Source of the DNA: Pseudomonas frederiksbergensis
GTDB lineage: Bacteria; Pseudomonadota; Gammaproteobacteria; Pseudomonadales; Pseudomonadaceae
Assembly: GCF_035751725.1 (NCBI RefSeq)
Contig: NZ_CP142104.1
Span: forward strand, 1,116,001 to 1,180,000
Reading direction: 5' to 3'
Length of the DNA: 64,000 nucleotides
This document shows, in pieces, positions 1 to 13,683 of the stretch. The translations under genes were made by a program, and so were the position numbers. Every line of letters starts with the position of its first letter. Within the stretch, counting starts at the first letter, position 1. The notes beneath the pieces are model-generated. The model searched no databases, was not told the origin of the DNA, and saw only the letters and a program-made list of their open reading frames with translations.

Positions 1-270
<270 letters not shown>

Positions 271-271
<1 letters not shown>

Positions 272-1734
272 TGTCCCTGAGCCTGAACAAGATTTTTGCC
301 CATGCCGGCCATGACCTGCTGATTCGCGAATTGGCGCTGGACAGTCGCGACGTGCGTGCCGGGGACCTGTTCCTGGCGGTGCCGGGCGCTCGCGTCGATG
401 GCCGTGACCACATCGCCGACGCCTTGAAGCGCGGAGCGGCCGCGGTAGCCTATGAAGTCAACGGCGCAACCGTGCTGCCCATTACCGACGTCCCGCTGAT
501 ACCAGTCAAGGGCTTGGCGGCGCAGTTGTCGGACATCGCCGGGCGCTTTTATGGCGAGCCGAGCCGGCACCTGAACCTGATCGGCGTGACCGGTACCAAC
601 GGCAAGACCAGCGTGACCCAACTGGTGGCCCAGGCGCTGGACCTGCTCGGGCAGCATTGCGGCATCGTCGGGACGCTGGGCAACGGTTTTCACGGCGCGC
701 TGCAGAGCGGATTGCACACCACGCCAAACCCGATTGCCGTGCAGGCGACCCTGGCCGACCTGAAGAAGGCCGGTGCCAAGGCCGTTGCGATGGAAGTCTC
801 TTCCCATGGCCTCGATCAAGGTCGCGTCACCGCCCTGGCCTTCGACGTTGCCGTGCTGACCAACCTGTCCCGCGATCATCTGGATTACCACGGCACGATG
901 CAGGCTTATGGCGAGGCCAAGGCCAAACTGTTTGCCTGGAACAACCTGAAATGCCGGGTCATCAATATCGATGACGAGTTTGGCCGGCAACTGGCCGCCG
1001 AGTCCCGCGAATCGCGCTTGATCACCTACAGCCTCGAAGACGCCAGCGCCTACCTTTATGTACGCCAGGCACAGTTCGACGACGAGGGCGTGCGCGCCAC
1101 GTTGGTCACCCCCCAGGGTGAACACCATTTGCGCAGCACTTTGCTGGGCCGCTTCAACCTGAGCAACGTATTGGCCGCTATCGGCGCCTTGCTCGGGCTG
1201 GATTATGCACTCGATGAAATCCTCAAGGTGCTGCCGAAGCTCGAAGGCCCGGCCGGACGCATGCAGCGCCTGGGCGGCGGGACTCAACCGTTGGTGGTCG
1301 TCGATTACGCCCACACCCCGGACGCGTTGGAAAAAGTCCTCACGGCCCTGCGTCCTCACGCCAAGGGCCGGCTGCTGTGCCTGTTCGGCTGCGGCGGCGA
1401 TCGCGATCGTGGCAAGCGCCCGTTGATGGCCGAAGTCGTGGAGCGGCTGGCGGACGGCGTGCTCGTTACTGACGACAACCCGCGCAGCGAAGACCCATTG
1501 CGGATTTTCGACGACATTCGCGCCGGCTTTACCGAGGTGGATAACGTCACCTTCGTCGCCGGTCGCGGCCAGGCCATCGGCCAGTTGATCGCCAGTGCTT
1601 CGGCGGACGATGTCATCGTCCTGGCTGGCAAGGGTCACGAGGATTACCAGGAAATCAACGGCGAGCGCCACCCGTTCTCCGATCTGGTGGAAGCCGATCA
1701 CGCATTGACCGCATGGGAGGTGGCCCATGCTTAA
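271..1734 (+). CDS. murE: UDP-MurNAc-L-Ala-D-Glu:meso-diaminopimelate ligase MurE
   Basis: A cytoplasmic ATP-dependent Mur ligase that adds meso-diaminopimelate to UDP-MurNAc-L-Ala-D-Glu. The 487-residue length fits the family. The ATP-binding loop GVTGTNGKTSVTQL lies near residue 110, and the DNPR signature (TDDNPRSEDP, about residue 408), which in MurE recognises diaminopimelate, is present. The start ATG overlaps the ftsI stop, and the 3' end overlaps murF by 8 bases. This gives the usual ftsI-murE-murF order of the dcw cluster. No anomalies are seen. Confidence 0.97.
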
Positions 1735-3094
1735 GGCTTGGAAACTCGGCGAACTGACCAATGCCCTGAATGCGCGCCTGGTTGCCGCAGACGCCAGTTT
1801 CAACGGCGTCAGCATCGACAGCCGGGCGATCGCGCCGGGCCAATTGTTCGTTGCCCTGGCCGGGCCGCGTTTCGATGGACATGATTACCTGAATGAAGTG
1901 GCCGCCAAAGGCGCGGTCGCGGCGTTGGTCGAGCGTGAAGTGACCAATAACACGCTGCCGCAATTGCTGGTCAGCGACACTCGCCAGGCGCTGGGCAAGC
2001 TCGGTGCGCTGAACCGTGCGGCGTTTGCCCACCCCGTTGCGGCCATCACCGGCTCCAGCGGCAAGACCACGGTCAAGGAAATGCTTGCCAGCATCCTGCG
2101 CACCCGCGGTCCGGTGTTGGCGACCCGTGGCAACCTGAACAATGACCTTGGCGTGCCGCTGACCTTGCTCGAACTTGCACCGGAGCACAGTGCCGCCGTC
2201 ATCGAGCTGGGTGCCTCGCGGCTCGGCGAGATCGCCTACACCGTGGCGATGACCAAGCCCCACGTGGCGGTGCTCAACAACGCCGGGACCGCCCATGTCG
2301 GCGAGTTCGGCGGCCCGGAAAAAATCGTCGAGGCCAAGGGCGAGATCATCGAGGGGCTGGATGCCAATGGCGTCGCCGTGCTGAATCTCGACGACAAGGC
2401 CTTCGAAATCTGGAAGGCCCGGGCGGGCGAGCGCAAGGTGCTGACCTTTGCCCTGAGCAACCTCGCCGCGAATTTCTATGCCAGCGACCTGGATCGCGAT
2501 GCCCGCGGTTGCCCGGCCTTCAACCTCCATAGCCCGGACGGGGCAGAGCGCGTGCAGTTGAACCTGCTGGGCACCCATAACGTTGCCAATGCCCTGGCCG
2601 CCGCGGCTGCCGCCCATGCATTGGGTGTATCGCTGCCGGGCATCGTCGCCGGGTTGAACGCGGTGCAACCGGTCAAGGGGCGCTCCGTCGCGCAACTGGC
2701 CAGCAATGGCATGCGCGTCATCGACGACACCTACAACGCCAACCCGACCTCGATGTGCGCGGCCGTGGATATCCTCGCCGGTTTCTCCGGTCGTACCGTG
2801 CTGGTGCTCGGCGATATCGGTGAACTGGGCGAGTGGGCGCAGCAAGGCCATCACGACGTCGGCGCGTATGCGCGTGGCAAGGTCGATGCGCTTTATGCCG
2901 TCGGCCCGATGATGGCCCATGCGGTCGCGGCGTTTGGCGAGCACGCACAGCATTTCACGACCCAGGCCGAGCTGATCCAGGCCCTGGGTGCCGAGCAAGA
3001 CCCGAACACCACCTTATTGATCAAGGGCTCACGCAGTGCGGCGATGGAAAACATCGTCGCGGCTTTGTGCGGCACCCGTATGGAGAAACATTAA
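1727..3094 (+). CDS. murF: UDP-MurNAc-tripeptide:D-Ala-D-Ala ligase MurF
   Basis: A cytoplasmic Mur ligase that adds D-Ala-D-Ala to the UDP-MurNAc-tripeptide, completing the pentapeptide precursor. The 455 residues include the P-loop [14 protein letters not shown] (about residue 108) and the central-domain signature [11 protein letters not shown] (about residue 330), which is typical of MurF. The start is preceded by GGGAGG inside the end of murE, and the genes overlap by 8 bases. Its stop overlaps the mraY start (TAATG). Ordinary housekeeping gene. Confidence 0.97.
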   Translation: MLKAWKLGELTNALNARLVAADASFNGVSIDSRAIAPGQLFVALAGPRFDGHDYLNEVAAKGAVAALVEREVTNNTLPQLLVSDTRQALGKLGALNRAAFAHPVAAITGSSGKTTVKEMLASILRTRGPVLATRGNLNNDLGVPLTLLELAPEHSAAVIELGASRLGEIAYTVAMTKPHVAVLNNAGTAHVGEFGGPEKIVEAKGEIIEGLDANGVAVLNLDDKAFEIWKARAGERKVLTFALSNLAANFYASDLDRDARGCPAFNLHSPDGAERVQLNLLGTHNVANALAAAAAAHALGVSLPGIVAGLNAVQPVKGRSVAQLASNGMRVIDDTYNANPTSMCAAVDILAGFSGRTVLVLGDIGELGEWAQQGHHDVGAYARGKVDALYAVGPMMAHAVAAFGEHAQHFTTQAELIQALGAEQDPNTTLLIKGSRSAAMENIVAALCGTRMEKH

Positions 3095-4176
3095 TGCTGC
3101 TGCTGCTAGCGGAGTACCTGCAACAGTTCCACAAAGGCTTCGCGGTCTTCCAGTACCTGACCCTGCGCGGGATCCTGGGTGTGCTGACCGCGCTGTCGTT
3201 GTCGCTGTTCCTGGGCCCGTGGATGATTCGCACCCTGCAGAACCTGCAGATCGGCCAGTCGGTCCGTAACGACGGCCCGCAGTCGCACCTGTCCAAGTCC
3301 GGCACGCCGACCATGGGCGGCGCGCTGATCCTGTCCTCCATCGGCATCAGCACCTTGCTCTGGGCCGACCTGGCGAACCGTTACGTCTGGGTCGTGCTGC
3401 TGGTGACCTTGTTCTTCGGCGCCATCGGTTGGGTCGACGACTACCGCAAGGTCATCGAAAAGAACTCCCGTGGGCTTCCAAGCCGCTGGAAGTATTTCTG
3501 GCAATCGGTGTTCGGCCTCGGCGCGGCGATCTTCCTTTACATGACCGCCGCCTCGCCGGTGGAAACCACCCTGATCCTGCCGATGCTCAAGGACTACAGC
3601 ATTGCGCTTGGCGCAGGTTTCATCGTGCTGACTTACCTGGTCATCGTCGGTTCGAGTAACGCGGTCAACCTCACCGACGGCCTCGACGGCCTGGCGATCA
3701 TGCCTACGGTCATGGTTGGCGGCGCCCTGGGGATTTTCTGCTACCTGTCGGGTAACGTGAAATTCGCCGAATACCTGCTGATTCCTTATGTGCCTGGCGC
3801 GGGCGAGCTGATCGTATTCTGCGGTGCGCTGATCGGTGCCGGCCTCGGCTTCCTGTGGTTCAACACCTACCCGGCGCAAGTCTTCATGGGCGACGTCGGC
3901 GCCCTGGCGCTGGGCGCGGCCCTGGGCACTATTGCCGTGATCGTTCGCCAGGAAATCGTCCTGTTCATCATGGGCGGTGTGTTCGTGATGGAGACCCTGT
4001 CAGTCGTCATTCAGGTTGCCTCCTTTAAATTGACCGGCCGCCGCGTATTCCGCATGGCGCCGATCCACCACCACTTTGAACTCAAGGGCTGGCCCGAGCC
4101 ACGCGTGATCGTCCGTTTCTGGATCATCACCGTGATTCTGGTGCTGATCGGCCTTGCCACCCTGAAGCTGAGGTAG
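3094..4176 (+). CDS. mraY: Phospho-MurNAc-pentapeptide transferase MraY
   Basis: An integral inner-membrane enzyme that transfers phospho-MurNAc-pentapeptide to undecaprenyl phosphate, giving lipid I. The ATG at 3094 overlaps the murF stop and gives the family-standard 360 residues; a longer open frame upstream is only an in-frame extension through murF. About ten hydrophobic helices are visible. The Asp-rich catalytic motifs are present (GWVDDYRKV near residue 115 and [11 protein letters not shown] near 190), as is the [13 protein letters not shown] loop near residue 325. The gene lies between murF and murD, as in other gamma-proteobacteria. Confidence 0.97.
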   Translation: MLLLLAEYLQQFHKGFAVFQYLTLRGILGVLTALSLSLFLGPWMIRTLQNLQIGQSVRNDGPQSHLSKSGTPTMGGALILSSIGISTLLWADLANRYVWVVLLVTLFFGAIGWVDDYRKVIEKNSRGLPSRWKYFWQSVFGLGAAIFLYMTAASPVETTLILPMLKDYSIALGAGFIVLTYLVIVGSSNAVNLTDGLDGLAIMPTVMVGGALGIFCYLSGNVKFAEYLLIPYVPGAGELIVFCGALIGAGLGFLWFNTYPAQVFMGDVGALALGAALGTIAVIVRQEIVLFIMGGVFVMETLSVVIQVASFKLTGRRVFRMAPIHHHFELKGWPEPRVIVRFWIITVILVLIGLATLKLR

Positions 4177-4181
4177 AACGA

Positions 4182-5528
4182 GTGTCCCTGATCGCTTCTG
4201 ACCACTTCCGCATCGTTGTCGGCCTCGGCAAGAGCGGCATGTCCCTGGTTCGCTTCCTGGCGAACCGGGGCGTGTCGTTTGCCGTGGCCGATACGCGGGA
4301 AAATCCGCCTGAGCTGGCCACGCTGCGCCGTGACTATCCACAGGTGGACGTGCGTTGTGGCGAGCTGGACGTCGAGTTCCTGTGCCGCGCCGACGAGCTC
4401 TACGTGAGCCCCGGCCTGGCCCTGGCGACCCCAGCCCTGCAGGCTGCCGCCGCCCGTGGCGTGGAGCTGTCCGGCGATATCGAACTGTTCGCGCGTAACG
4501 CGAAGGCGCCGATTGTCGCCATCACCGGCTCCAACGCGAAAAGCACCGTGACCACCCTGGTCGGTGAAATGGCCGCGGCGGCCGGCAAACGCGTCGCGGT
4601 CGGCGGTAACCTGGGTACCCCGGCGCTGGACCTGCTCAGTGATGACATCGAGCTGTACGTCATGGAGCTGTCGAGCTTCCAGCTTGAAACCACCGACCAT
4701 CTTGGCGCCGAAGTGGCGACTGTGCTCAACATCAGCGAAGACCACATGGACCGCTACAGCGGCCTGCCGGCTTATCACCTGGCCAAGCACCGGGTTTTCC
4801 GTGGCGCTCGCCAAGTGGTGTTCAACCGCCAGGATGCGTTGACCCGCCCGTTGATGGGCGAAGGGCTGCCGTGCTGGACCTTCGGCCTCGGTGTCCCGGA
4901 TTTCAAAGGCTTCGGGTTGCGCGAAGAGAATGGCGAGAAATACCTGGCCTTTGAATTCCAGGCCCTGATGCCGGTACGCGAATTGAAGATTCGTGGCGCC
5001 CACAACCAGGCCAACGCCCTGGCCGCGCTGGCGCTGGGGCACGCGGTCGGGCTGCCGTTCGACGCCATGCTTTCGGCCCTTCGCAACTTCGGCGGCCTTG
5101 AGCACCGCTGTCAATGGGTACGCGATCTGGATGGCGTGGCCTGGTACAACGATTCCAAGGCCACCAACGTCGGTGCCGCGCTGGCGGCCATCGAAGGCCT
5201 GGGCGCGGACATCGATGGCAAGCTGGTGCTGATTGCCGGTGGCGATGGCAAGGGCGCCGACTTCAAGGACTTGCGCGACCCCGTGGCCGCCAACTGCCGC
5301 GCCGTGGTGTTGATGGGCCGCGACCGCGAACTGATCGCACAGGCCTTGGGCGATGCCGTGCCGCTGGTTCGCGTCGCTTCGCTGGACGAGGCGGTGCAGC
5401 AATGCCGCGCCCTTGCTCAACCGGGCGACGCGGTGTTGTTGTCGCCGGCCTGCGCCAGTTTCGACATGTTCAAGAACTACGAAGAGCGCGGGCAGTTGTT
5501 TGCCCAGGCGGCGGAGGACTTGGCATGA
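4182..5528 (+). CDS. murD: UDP-MurNAc-L-Ala:D-glutamate ligase MurD
   Basis: A cytoplasmic Mur ligase that adds D-glutamate to UDP-MurNAc-L-Ala. It has 448 residues, with an N-terminal Rossmann-like segment (IVVGLGKSGMSLVRFL) that binds the uridine nucleotide and a P-loop ITGSNAKSTVTTL near residue 110. The start is GTG at 4182, five bases after the mraY stop; it gives the expected length. The stop overlaps the ftsW ATG (ATGA). Nothing unusual apart from the GTG start. Confidence 0.96.
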   Translation: MSLIASDHFRIVVGLGKSGMSLVRFLANRGVSFAVADTRENPPELATLRRDYPQVDVRCGELDVEFLCRADELYVSPGLALATPALQAAAARGVELSGDIELFARNAKAPIVAITGSNAKSTVTTLVGEMAAAAGKRVAVGGNLGTPALDLLSDDIELYVMELSSFQLETTDHLGAEVATVLNISEDHMDRYSGLPAYHLAKHRVFRGARQVVFNRQDALTRPLMGEGLPCWTFGLGVPDFKGFGLREENGEKYLAFEFQALMPVRELKIRGAHNQANALAALALGHAVGLPFDAMLSALRNFGGLEHRCQWVRDLDGVAWYNDSKATNVGAALAAIEGLGADIDGKLVLIAGGDGKGADFKDLRDPVAANCRAVVLMGRDRELIAQALGDAVPLVRVASLDEAVQQCRALAQPGDAVLLSPACASFDMFKNYEERGQLFAQAAEDLA

Positions 5529-6742
5529 ACCTGTTGAACATCATCAAGCCGTACCCGTCGCCGCTGATCACCGGTCGCGGTATCGACCTGGACTTCCCGA
5601 TGCTCGCTGGTTGCCTGGCATTGCTGGGCCTGGGCCTGGTGATGATCACCTCCGCGTCGTCGGAAGTGGCCGCCGTGCAGTCGGGCAACACGCTTTACCA
5701 CATGATCCGCCACCTGATTTACCTGGTGATTGGCCTGGGCGCGTGCATCGTCACCATGATGGTGCCGATCGCCACCTGGCAACGCCTGGGCTGGCTGATG
5801 CTGCTCGGTGCCTTCGGCCTGTTGGTGATGGTGCTGTTGCCGGGTATTGGCCGTGAGGTCAACGGCTCGATGCGCTGGATTGGCTTCAGCTTCTTCAACG
5901 TCCAGCCTTCGGAGATCGCCAAGGTTTTCGTGGTGATCTACCTCGCCGGCTACCTGGTGCGTCGCCAGAAAGAAGTACGCGAGAGCTGGATGGGCTTCTT
6001 CAAGCCGTTCATCGTATTGCTGCCGATGGCAGGCCTGCTGCTGATGGAGCCGGACTTCGGCGCCACGGTCGTGATGATGGGCGCGGCGGCGGCGATGCTG
6101 TTCCTGGGCGGCGTCGGGCTGTTCCGTTTCACCTTGATGGTGGTGCTGGCGGTGGCGGCGGTGACGGTGCTGGTGCAGGCCCAACCGTATCGGATGGCGC
6201 GCCTGATCACCTTTACCGATCCGTGGGCCGACCAGTTCGGTTCCGGCTATCAATTGACCCAGGCACTGATTGCCTTCGGTCGCGGCGAGTGGCTGGGCGT
6301 GGGCCTGGGCAACAGCGTGCAGAAGCAGTTCTACCTGCCGGAAGCGCACACCGACTTCGTGTTCTCGGTACTGGCTGAAGAACTGGGTGTGGTGGGCTCC
6401 CTGTGCACCGTCGCGCTGTTCGTGTTCGTCTGCGTGCGCGGCATGTACATCGGCTTGTGGGCCGAGAAGGCCAAACAGTTTTTCGCCGCCTATGTGGCGT
6501 ATGGCTTGTCGTTCCTGTGGATCGGCCAGTTCCTGATCAATATCGGTGTGAACGTCGGCCTGTTGCCGACCAAGGGCCTGACCCTGCCGTTTCTCAGTTA
6601 TGGCGGCAGTTCCCTGGTGATCTGCTGTGCCTGCCTCGGCCTGTTGCTGCGCATCGAATGGGAGAGTCGAACCCACTTGGGCAGCGAAGAGATGGAATTC
6701 CAGGAGAGCGACTTCGCCGAGGAGCCGACTCATGGGCGCTAA
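5525..6742 (+). CDS. ftsW: Septal peptidoglycan polymerase FtsW (SEDS family)
   Basis: A polytopic inner-membrane SEDS glycosyltransferase that polymerises lipid II at the septum together with FtsI. The ATG at 5525 overlaps the murD stop and gives 405 residues. About ten transmembrane segments are visible. Family motifs include GREVNGSMRWIG, the LLMEPDFGATVV loop with the catalytic Asp region, and the C-terminal GLTLPFLSYGGSSL. An open frame extending upstream into murD is not coding. The 3' end overlaps murG by 11 bases. Confidence 0.96.
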   Translation: MNLLNIIKPYPSPLITGRGIDLDFPMLAGCLALLGLGLVMITSASSEVAAVQSGNTLYHMIRHLIYLVIGLGACIVTMMVPIATWQRLGWLMLLGAFGLLVMVLLPGIGREVNGSMRWIGFSFFNVQPSEIAKVFVVIYLAGYLVRRQKEVRESWMGFFKPFIVLLPMAGLLLMEPDFGATVVMMGAAAAMLFLGGVGLFRFTLMVVLAVAAVTVLVQAQPYRMARLITFTDPWADQFGSGYQLTQALIAFGRGEWLGVGLGNSVQKQFYLPEAHTDFVFSVLAEELGVVGSLCTVALFVFVCVRGMYIGLWAEKAKQFFAAYVAYGLSFLWIGQFLINIGVNVGLLPTKGLTLPFLSYGGSSLVICCACLGLLLRIEWESRTHLGSEEMEFQESDFAEEPTHGR

Positions 6743-7794
6743 CGTGCTGATCATGGCGGGCGGTACCGGTGGGCATGTGTTCCCGGCGCTGGCCTGTGCC
6801 CGGGAGTTCCAGGCGCGCGGCTACACCGTGCACTGGCTGGGTACGCCACGGGGCATCGAGAACGAACTGGTGCCGGCCGCTGGCCTGGAGTTGCATCGGA
6901 TCAATGCCAGCGGCCTTCGCGGCAAGGGCAAGCTGTCGTTGCTCAAGGCACCGCTGATGCTGCTCAAGTCGGTCTGGCAGGCGCGGGCGATCATTCGTCG
7001 GCTGCGGCCGGTGTGCGTGGTCGGTTTTGGTGGTTATGTGACCGGTCCGGGTGGCGTTGCGGCAAAACTGGCCGGCGTGCCGGTGATCGTCCACGAGCAG
7101 AACGCCGTGGCCGGTACCGCCAATCGGTTACTGGTGCCGTTGGCCGCTCGGGTCTGTGAAGCCTTTCCCGACACCTTTACCCTGTCGGGCAGCCGCCGCA
7201 CCACCGGCAATCCGGTGCGTACCGAGCTGTTCCTCGAAACACCGCGCCCGGCCCTGGCTGGACGCAAGGCGCGTTTGCTGGTCCTGGGCGGAAGCCTGGG
7301 GGCAGAACCGTTGAACAAATTGCTGCCCGAAGCCCTGTCGCAGGTCGCCCCCGAACTGCGCCCGGAAGTGTTTCACCAGGCTGGCAAAAACCACGATGAA
7401 GTGACCGCCGAGCGCTACCGCGCCGCTGGCGTCGAGGCGCAAGTGCAGCCTTTCATCCAAGACATGGCCCAAGCCTATGGCTGGGCCGACCTGGTGATCT
7501 GCCGCGCAGGCGCGCTGACCATCAGTGAACTGGCTGCCGCCGGTCTGCCCTCGATGCTGGTGCCTTTGCCCCATGCGATCGACGACCACCAGACCCGTAA
7601 CGCCGATTATTTGGCCCGTGAAGGCGCTGCCTTCCTGATGCCGCAAAGAACGACTGGCGCCGCGGATCTTGCCGCCCGCCTGACAGAGGTTTTGATGCAG
7701 CCGCAACGACTTGAAGACATGGCCCGCGCCGCCCGCCGCCTGGCCAAACCCGATGCCACGGCCCAAGTGGTCGATACCTGCCTGGAGGTGGCCC

Positions 7795-7802
<8 letters not shown>
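6732..7802 (+). CDS. murG: UDP-GlcNAc:lipid I N-acetylglucosaminyltransferase MurG
   Basis: A GT28 glycosyltransferase on the cytoplasmic face of the inner membrane that converts lipid I to lipid II. The ATG at 6732 gives 356 residues. The N-terminal G loop [14 protein letters not shown], the second loop [14 protein letters not shown], and the C-terminal nucleotide-binding region ([11 protein letters not shown], then [31 protein letters not shown]) all match MurG. The gene overlaps ftsW by 11 bases and murC by 8, consistent with coupled expression in the cluster. Confidence 0.97.
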
Positions 7803-10217
<2,415 letters not shown>

Positions 10218-10220
10218 GCC

Positions 10221-11087
10221 ATGCAAGGCGCATCGCTTCGTCATCAGCCATCCGCACCCGGTCGCAAGCCGGTGCCGCGGGGTGCCAGCCGAATGGTGGC
10301 CAAGGAGCCGATGTCGGCGCGCTTGCCGAAAGCCAATCTTGGTTTTCTCAAGAGCCTGTTCTGGCCTGTGATGCTGGTGGCGTTGGGGTTCGGTACGTAT
10401 GAAGGCGCGCAACGGTTGCTGCCTTATGCCGACCGGCCGATTGCCCGGATCAACGTCCAGGGCGACCTGAGCTACATCAGCCAGCAGGCGGTGCAACAGC
10501 GGATCGCCCCGTTCGTCGCGTCGAGCTTCTTCACCATCGACCTGGCGGGCATGCGCACGGAGCTGGAGCAGATGCCGTGGATCGCCCACGCCGAAGTACG
10601 GCGGGTGTGGCCCGACCAGGTGTCGATTCGCCTGGAAGAACAACTGCCGGTGGCCCGTTGGGGCGACGAGTCGCTGTTGAACAACCAGGGCCAGGCGTTT
10701 ACGCCACGGGAACTGGCCAATTATGAACATTTGCCACAACTGTTCGGTCCACAGCGGGCCCAGCAGAAAGTGATGCAGCAATACCAGGTGTTGAGCCAGA
10801 TGCTGCGGCCATTGGGCTTCTCCATCGCGCGCCTGGAACTGCGTGAGCGCGGCAGCTGGTTCCTGACCACTGGCGCGGGCAGCTCGGGACCGGGCATCGA
10901 GCTTTTGCTCGGGCGCGGCAACCTGGTGGAAAAGATGCGCCGCTTCATTGCCATCTATGACAAGACGCTCAAAGAACAGATTACGAACATTGCGCGAATC
11001 GATCTGCGCTACGCCAACGGCCTGGCTGTTGGCTGGCGGGAACCGGTAGCGCCGACGACGGCCGAACCCGCCGTCGCGAAGAATTAA
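10221..11087 (+). CDS. ftsQ: Cell-division protein FtsQ
   Basis: A single-pass inner-membrane divisome protein that links the cytoplasmic ring to the septal synthases through FtsB/FtsL. It has 288 residues: a basic cytoplasmic N-terminus, one transmembrane helix at about residues 35-58 ([18 protein letters not shown]), then a POTRA domain ([18 protein letters not shown] onward) and the beta domain. The [21 protein letters not shown] segment is typical of FtsQ. The start follows the ddlB stop by 3 bases. The N-terminus is poorly conserved in the family, so the start is somewhat less certain than the rest. Confidence 0.94.
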   Translation: MQGASLRHQPSAPGRKPVPRGASRMVAKEPMSARLPKANLGFLKSLFWPVMLVALGFGTYEGAQRLLPYADRPIARINVQGDLSYISQQAVQQRIAPFVASSFFTIDLAGMRTELEQMPWIAHAEVRRVWPDQVSIRLEEQLPVARWGDESLLNNQGQAFTPRELANYEHLPQLFGPQRAQQKVMQQYQVLSQMLRPLGFSIARLELRERGSWFLTTGAGSSGPGIELLLGRGNLVEKMRRFIAIYDKTLKEQITNIARIDLRYANGLAVGWREPVAPTTAEPAVAKN

Positions 11088-11102
11088 GAAGAGGCAGGAC
11101 CC

Positions 11103-12362
11103 ATGGCAAACGTGCAAAGCGGGAAAATGATCGTCGGTCTCGATATCGGCACTTCCAAAGTGGTGGCGCTGGTAGGCGAAGTCGCGGACGACGGCACGCT
11201 GGTCATCGTCGGGATCGGTACACACCCGTCCCGCGGCTTGAAAAAAGGCGTGGTGGTGAACATCGAGTCCACCGTGCAATCGATCCAGCGCGCCATCGAA
11301 GAGGCGCAACTGATGGCCGGTTGCCGGATTCACTCGGCATTCGTCGGCGTGGCGGGCAATCACATCCGCAGCCTGAATTCCCACGGCATCGTGGCGATTC
11401 GTGATCGCGAAGTCAGCTCCGCCGACCTCGAGCGCGTACTCGACGCGGCCCAGGCCGTGGCGATCCCGGCCGACCAGCGTGTGTTGCACACCCTGCCGCA
11501 GGACTACGTGATCGATAACCAGGAAGGCGTGCGCGAGCCCCTGGGCATGTCCGGCGTGCGCCTGGAAGCCAAGGTCCACGTGGTGACCTGTGCGGTGAAC
11601 GCTGCGCAGAACATCGAGAAATGCGTGCGCCGCTGTGGCCTGGAAATCGACGACATCATCCTTGAGCAACTGGCCTCGGCCTACTCGGTGCTGACCGACG
11701 ACGAGAAAGAGCTGGGCGTTTGCCTGGTGGACATCGGCGGCGGCACCACTGACATCGCGATCTTCACCGAAGGCGCGATTCGCCATACGGCCGTGATCCC
11801 GATCGCCGGCGACCAGGTGACCAACGACATCGCCATGGCGTTGCGCACCCCGACCCAGTATGCCGAGGAAATAAAGATCCGCTACGCCTGCGCCCTGGCG
11901 AAACTGGCCGGTGCCGGTGAAACCATCAAGGTGCCAAGCGTCGGCGACCGTCCTCCGCGCGAACTGTCGCGCCAGGCCCTGGCCGAAGTGGTCGAGCCGC
12001 GCTACGACGAGCTGTTCACGCTGATCCAGGCCGAACTGCGTCGCAGTGGCTACGAAGACCTGATCCCGGCCGGCATCGTGCTGACCGGCGGTACGTCGAA
12101 GATGGAAGGCGCCGTCGAGCTGGCCGAGGAGATCTTCCATATGCCGGTGCGCCTGGGCGTGCCCCACGGCGTCAAGGGCCTGGATGACGTGGTCCGCAAT
12201 CCGATCTATTCCACCGGCGTGGGCCTGTTGATGTACGGCCTGCAGAAGCAATCCGACGGGATTTCGTTCTCGGGGATAGGCAGCCGCGACAGCTACAGCA
12301 GCGACGAGCCGAAGGCACCGCTGTTCGAGCGGCTCCAGGCTTGGGTCAAAGGCAACTTCTAA
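11103..12362 (+). CDS. ftsA: Actin-like division protein FtsA
   Basis: A cytoplasmic actin-fold ATPase that anchors FtsZ filaments to the inner membrane. It has 419 residues. The phosphate-binding loops are clear: VGLDIGTSKVVALVGE at the N-terminus and LVDIGGGTTDIAIFTEG near residue 205. The C-terminus ends with a short amphipathic membrane-targeting stretch (LFERLQAWVKGNF). A GAAGAGG ribosome-binding site precedes the ATG. It sits between ftsQ and ftsZ as expected. Confidence 0.97.
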   Translation: MANVQSGKMIVGLDIGTSKVVALVGEVADDGTLVIVGIGTHPSRGLKKGVVVNIESTVQSIQRAIEEAQLMAGCRIHSAFVGVAGNHIRSLNSHGIVAIRDREVSSADLERVLDAAQAVAIPADQRVLHTLPQDYVIDNQEGVREPLGMSGVRLEAKVHVVTCAVNAAQNIEKCVRRCGLEIDDIILEQLASAYSVLTDDEKELGVCLVDIGGGTTDIAIFTEGAIRHTAVIPIAGDQVTNDIAMALRTPTQYAEEIKIRYACALAKLAGAGETIKVPSVGDRPPRELSRQALAEVVEPRYDELFTLIQAELRRSGYEDLIPAGIVLTGGTSKMEGAVELAEEIFHMPVRLGVPHGVKGLDDVVRNPIYSTGVGLLMYGLQKQSDGISFSGIGSRDSYSSDEPKAPLFERLQAWVKGNF

Positions 12363-12370
12363 ACAGTTTC

Positions 12371-12398
12371 AAAGCTTCAAGCGGCAAGTTTCAGGCTT
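12371..12398. repeat. Short direct repeat of the AGCTTCAAGCGGCAAG type in the ftsA-ftsZ gap
   Basis: The 100-base gap between ftsA and ftsZ starts with near-repeats of a CTTCAAG/GCAAGTTTCA unit. Similar tandem motifs (AGCTTCAAGCGGCAAGC-like) occur in Pseudomonas intergenic regions, as I recall. Only about two degenerate units are present and no function can be assigned. The rest of the gap holds a strong ribosome-binding site for ftsZ. Confidence 0.3.
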
Positions 12399-12462
12399 GG
12401 CGCGGGAAGACGCAGCAAACGCAGTAGGCGAAAAAAAACTAGAGAATGTAAGGAGAGGGAAC

Positions 12463-13656
12463 ATGTTCGAACTCGTAGACAACATCCCCGCTAGCCCGGT
12501 TATCAAGGTAATCGGTGTCGGCGGTGGCGGCGGCAACGCTGTCAACCACATGGTCAAGAGCAACATCGAAGGCGTCGAATTCATCTGCGCCAACACCGAT
12601 GCTCAAGCGCTGAAAAACATCGGCGCGCGGACCATCCTTCAACTGGGTACCGGCGTGACCAAGGGCCTGGGTGCCGGCGCGAATCCCGAGGTCGGCCGTC
12701 AGGCTGCCCTGGAAGATCGCGAGCGCATCGCTGAAGTCCTGGCTGGCACCAACATGGTGTTCATCACCACGGGCATGGGCGGCGGTACCGGTACCGGTGC
12801 AGCGCCGATCATTGCCGAAGTGGCCAAGGAAATGGGCATCCTCACCGTTGCGGTGGTGACCCGTCCGTTCCCGTTCGAAGGCCGCAAGCGCATGCAGATC
12901 GCCGATGAAGGCATCCGCGCGCTGAGCGAAAGCGTCGACTCGTTGATCACCATCCCCAACGAGAAGCTGCTGACCATCCTTGGAAAAGACGCAAGCCTGC
13001 TGTCGGCTTTCGCCAAGGCCGATGACGTGTTGGCCGGTGCCGTTCGCGGTATCTCCGACATCATCAAGCGTCCAGGCATGATCAACGTCGACTTCGCCGA
13101 CGTGCGCACCGTGATGTCCGAGATGGGCATGGCGATGATGGGCACTGGCTGCGCCAGCGGTCCGAATCGTGCACGCGAAGCCACCGAGGCGGCCATTCGC
13201 AACCCGCTGCTGGAAGATGTGAACCTGCAGGGCGCCCGCGGCATCCTGGTGAACATTACCGCCGGTCCGGACTTGTCCCTGGGCGAGTACTCCGACGTGG
13301 GTAGCATCATCGAAGCGTTCGCCTCCGACCACGCGATGGTCAAGGTCGGTACCGTGATCGATCCGGACATGCGTGACGAACTGCACGTGACCGTGGTTGC
13401 CACTGGCCTGGGCGCGAAAATCGAGAAGCCGATGAAGGTAATCGACAACACCGTGCAGACTGCCATGGCTTCGCAGCCACAGCAGCCGGCTGCCGCTCGT
13501 CAGGAAGCGCCTGCGGTCAACTACCGTGACCTGGACCGTCCGACCGTCATGCGCAACCAGGCCCAGGCCGGTGCTGCGACTGCCGCGAAGATGAATCCGC
13601 ATGACGATCTGGATTACCTGGACATCCCGGCATTCCTGCGTCGTCAGGCCGATTGA
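12463..13656 (+). CDS. ftsZ: Tubulin-like division GTPase FtsZ
   Basis: The GTPase that forms the Z ring. The ATG at 12463 follows AAGGAGAGGG at good spacing and gives 397 residues; an in-frame extension upstream lacks support. The N-terminal IKVIGVGGGGGNAVNHM, the tubulin signature GGGTGTGAAP (about residue 108), the T7-loop region NVDFADVRTVM, a variable Gln/Ala-rich linker (about 320-380), and the C-terminal DYLDIPAFLRRQAD peptide that binds FtsA/ZipA are all present. A 100-base gap separates it from ftsA, so a dedicated promoter within ftsA or the gap is possible. Confidence 0.98.
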   Translation: MFELVDNIPASPVIKVIGVGGGGGNAVNHMVKSNIEGVEFICANTDAQALKNIGARTILQLGTGVTKGLGAGANPEVGRQAALEDRERIAEVLAGTNMVFITTGMGGGTGTGAAPIIAEVAKEMGILTVAVVTRPFPFEGRKRMQIADEGIRALSESVDSLITIPNEKLLTILGKDASLLSAFAKADDVLAGAVRGISDIIKRPGMINVDFADVRTVMSEMGMAMMGTGCASGPNRAREATEAAIRNPLLEDVNLQGARGILVNITAGPDLSLGEYSDVGSIIEAFASDHAMVKVGTVIDPDMRDELHVTVVATGLGAKIEKPMKVIDNTVQTAMASQPQQPAAARQEAPAVNYRDLDRPTVMRNQAQAGAATAAKMNPHDDLDYLDIPAFLRRQAD

Positions 13657-13683
13657 TGGAATGTATCAGGGGTATACGGGTGA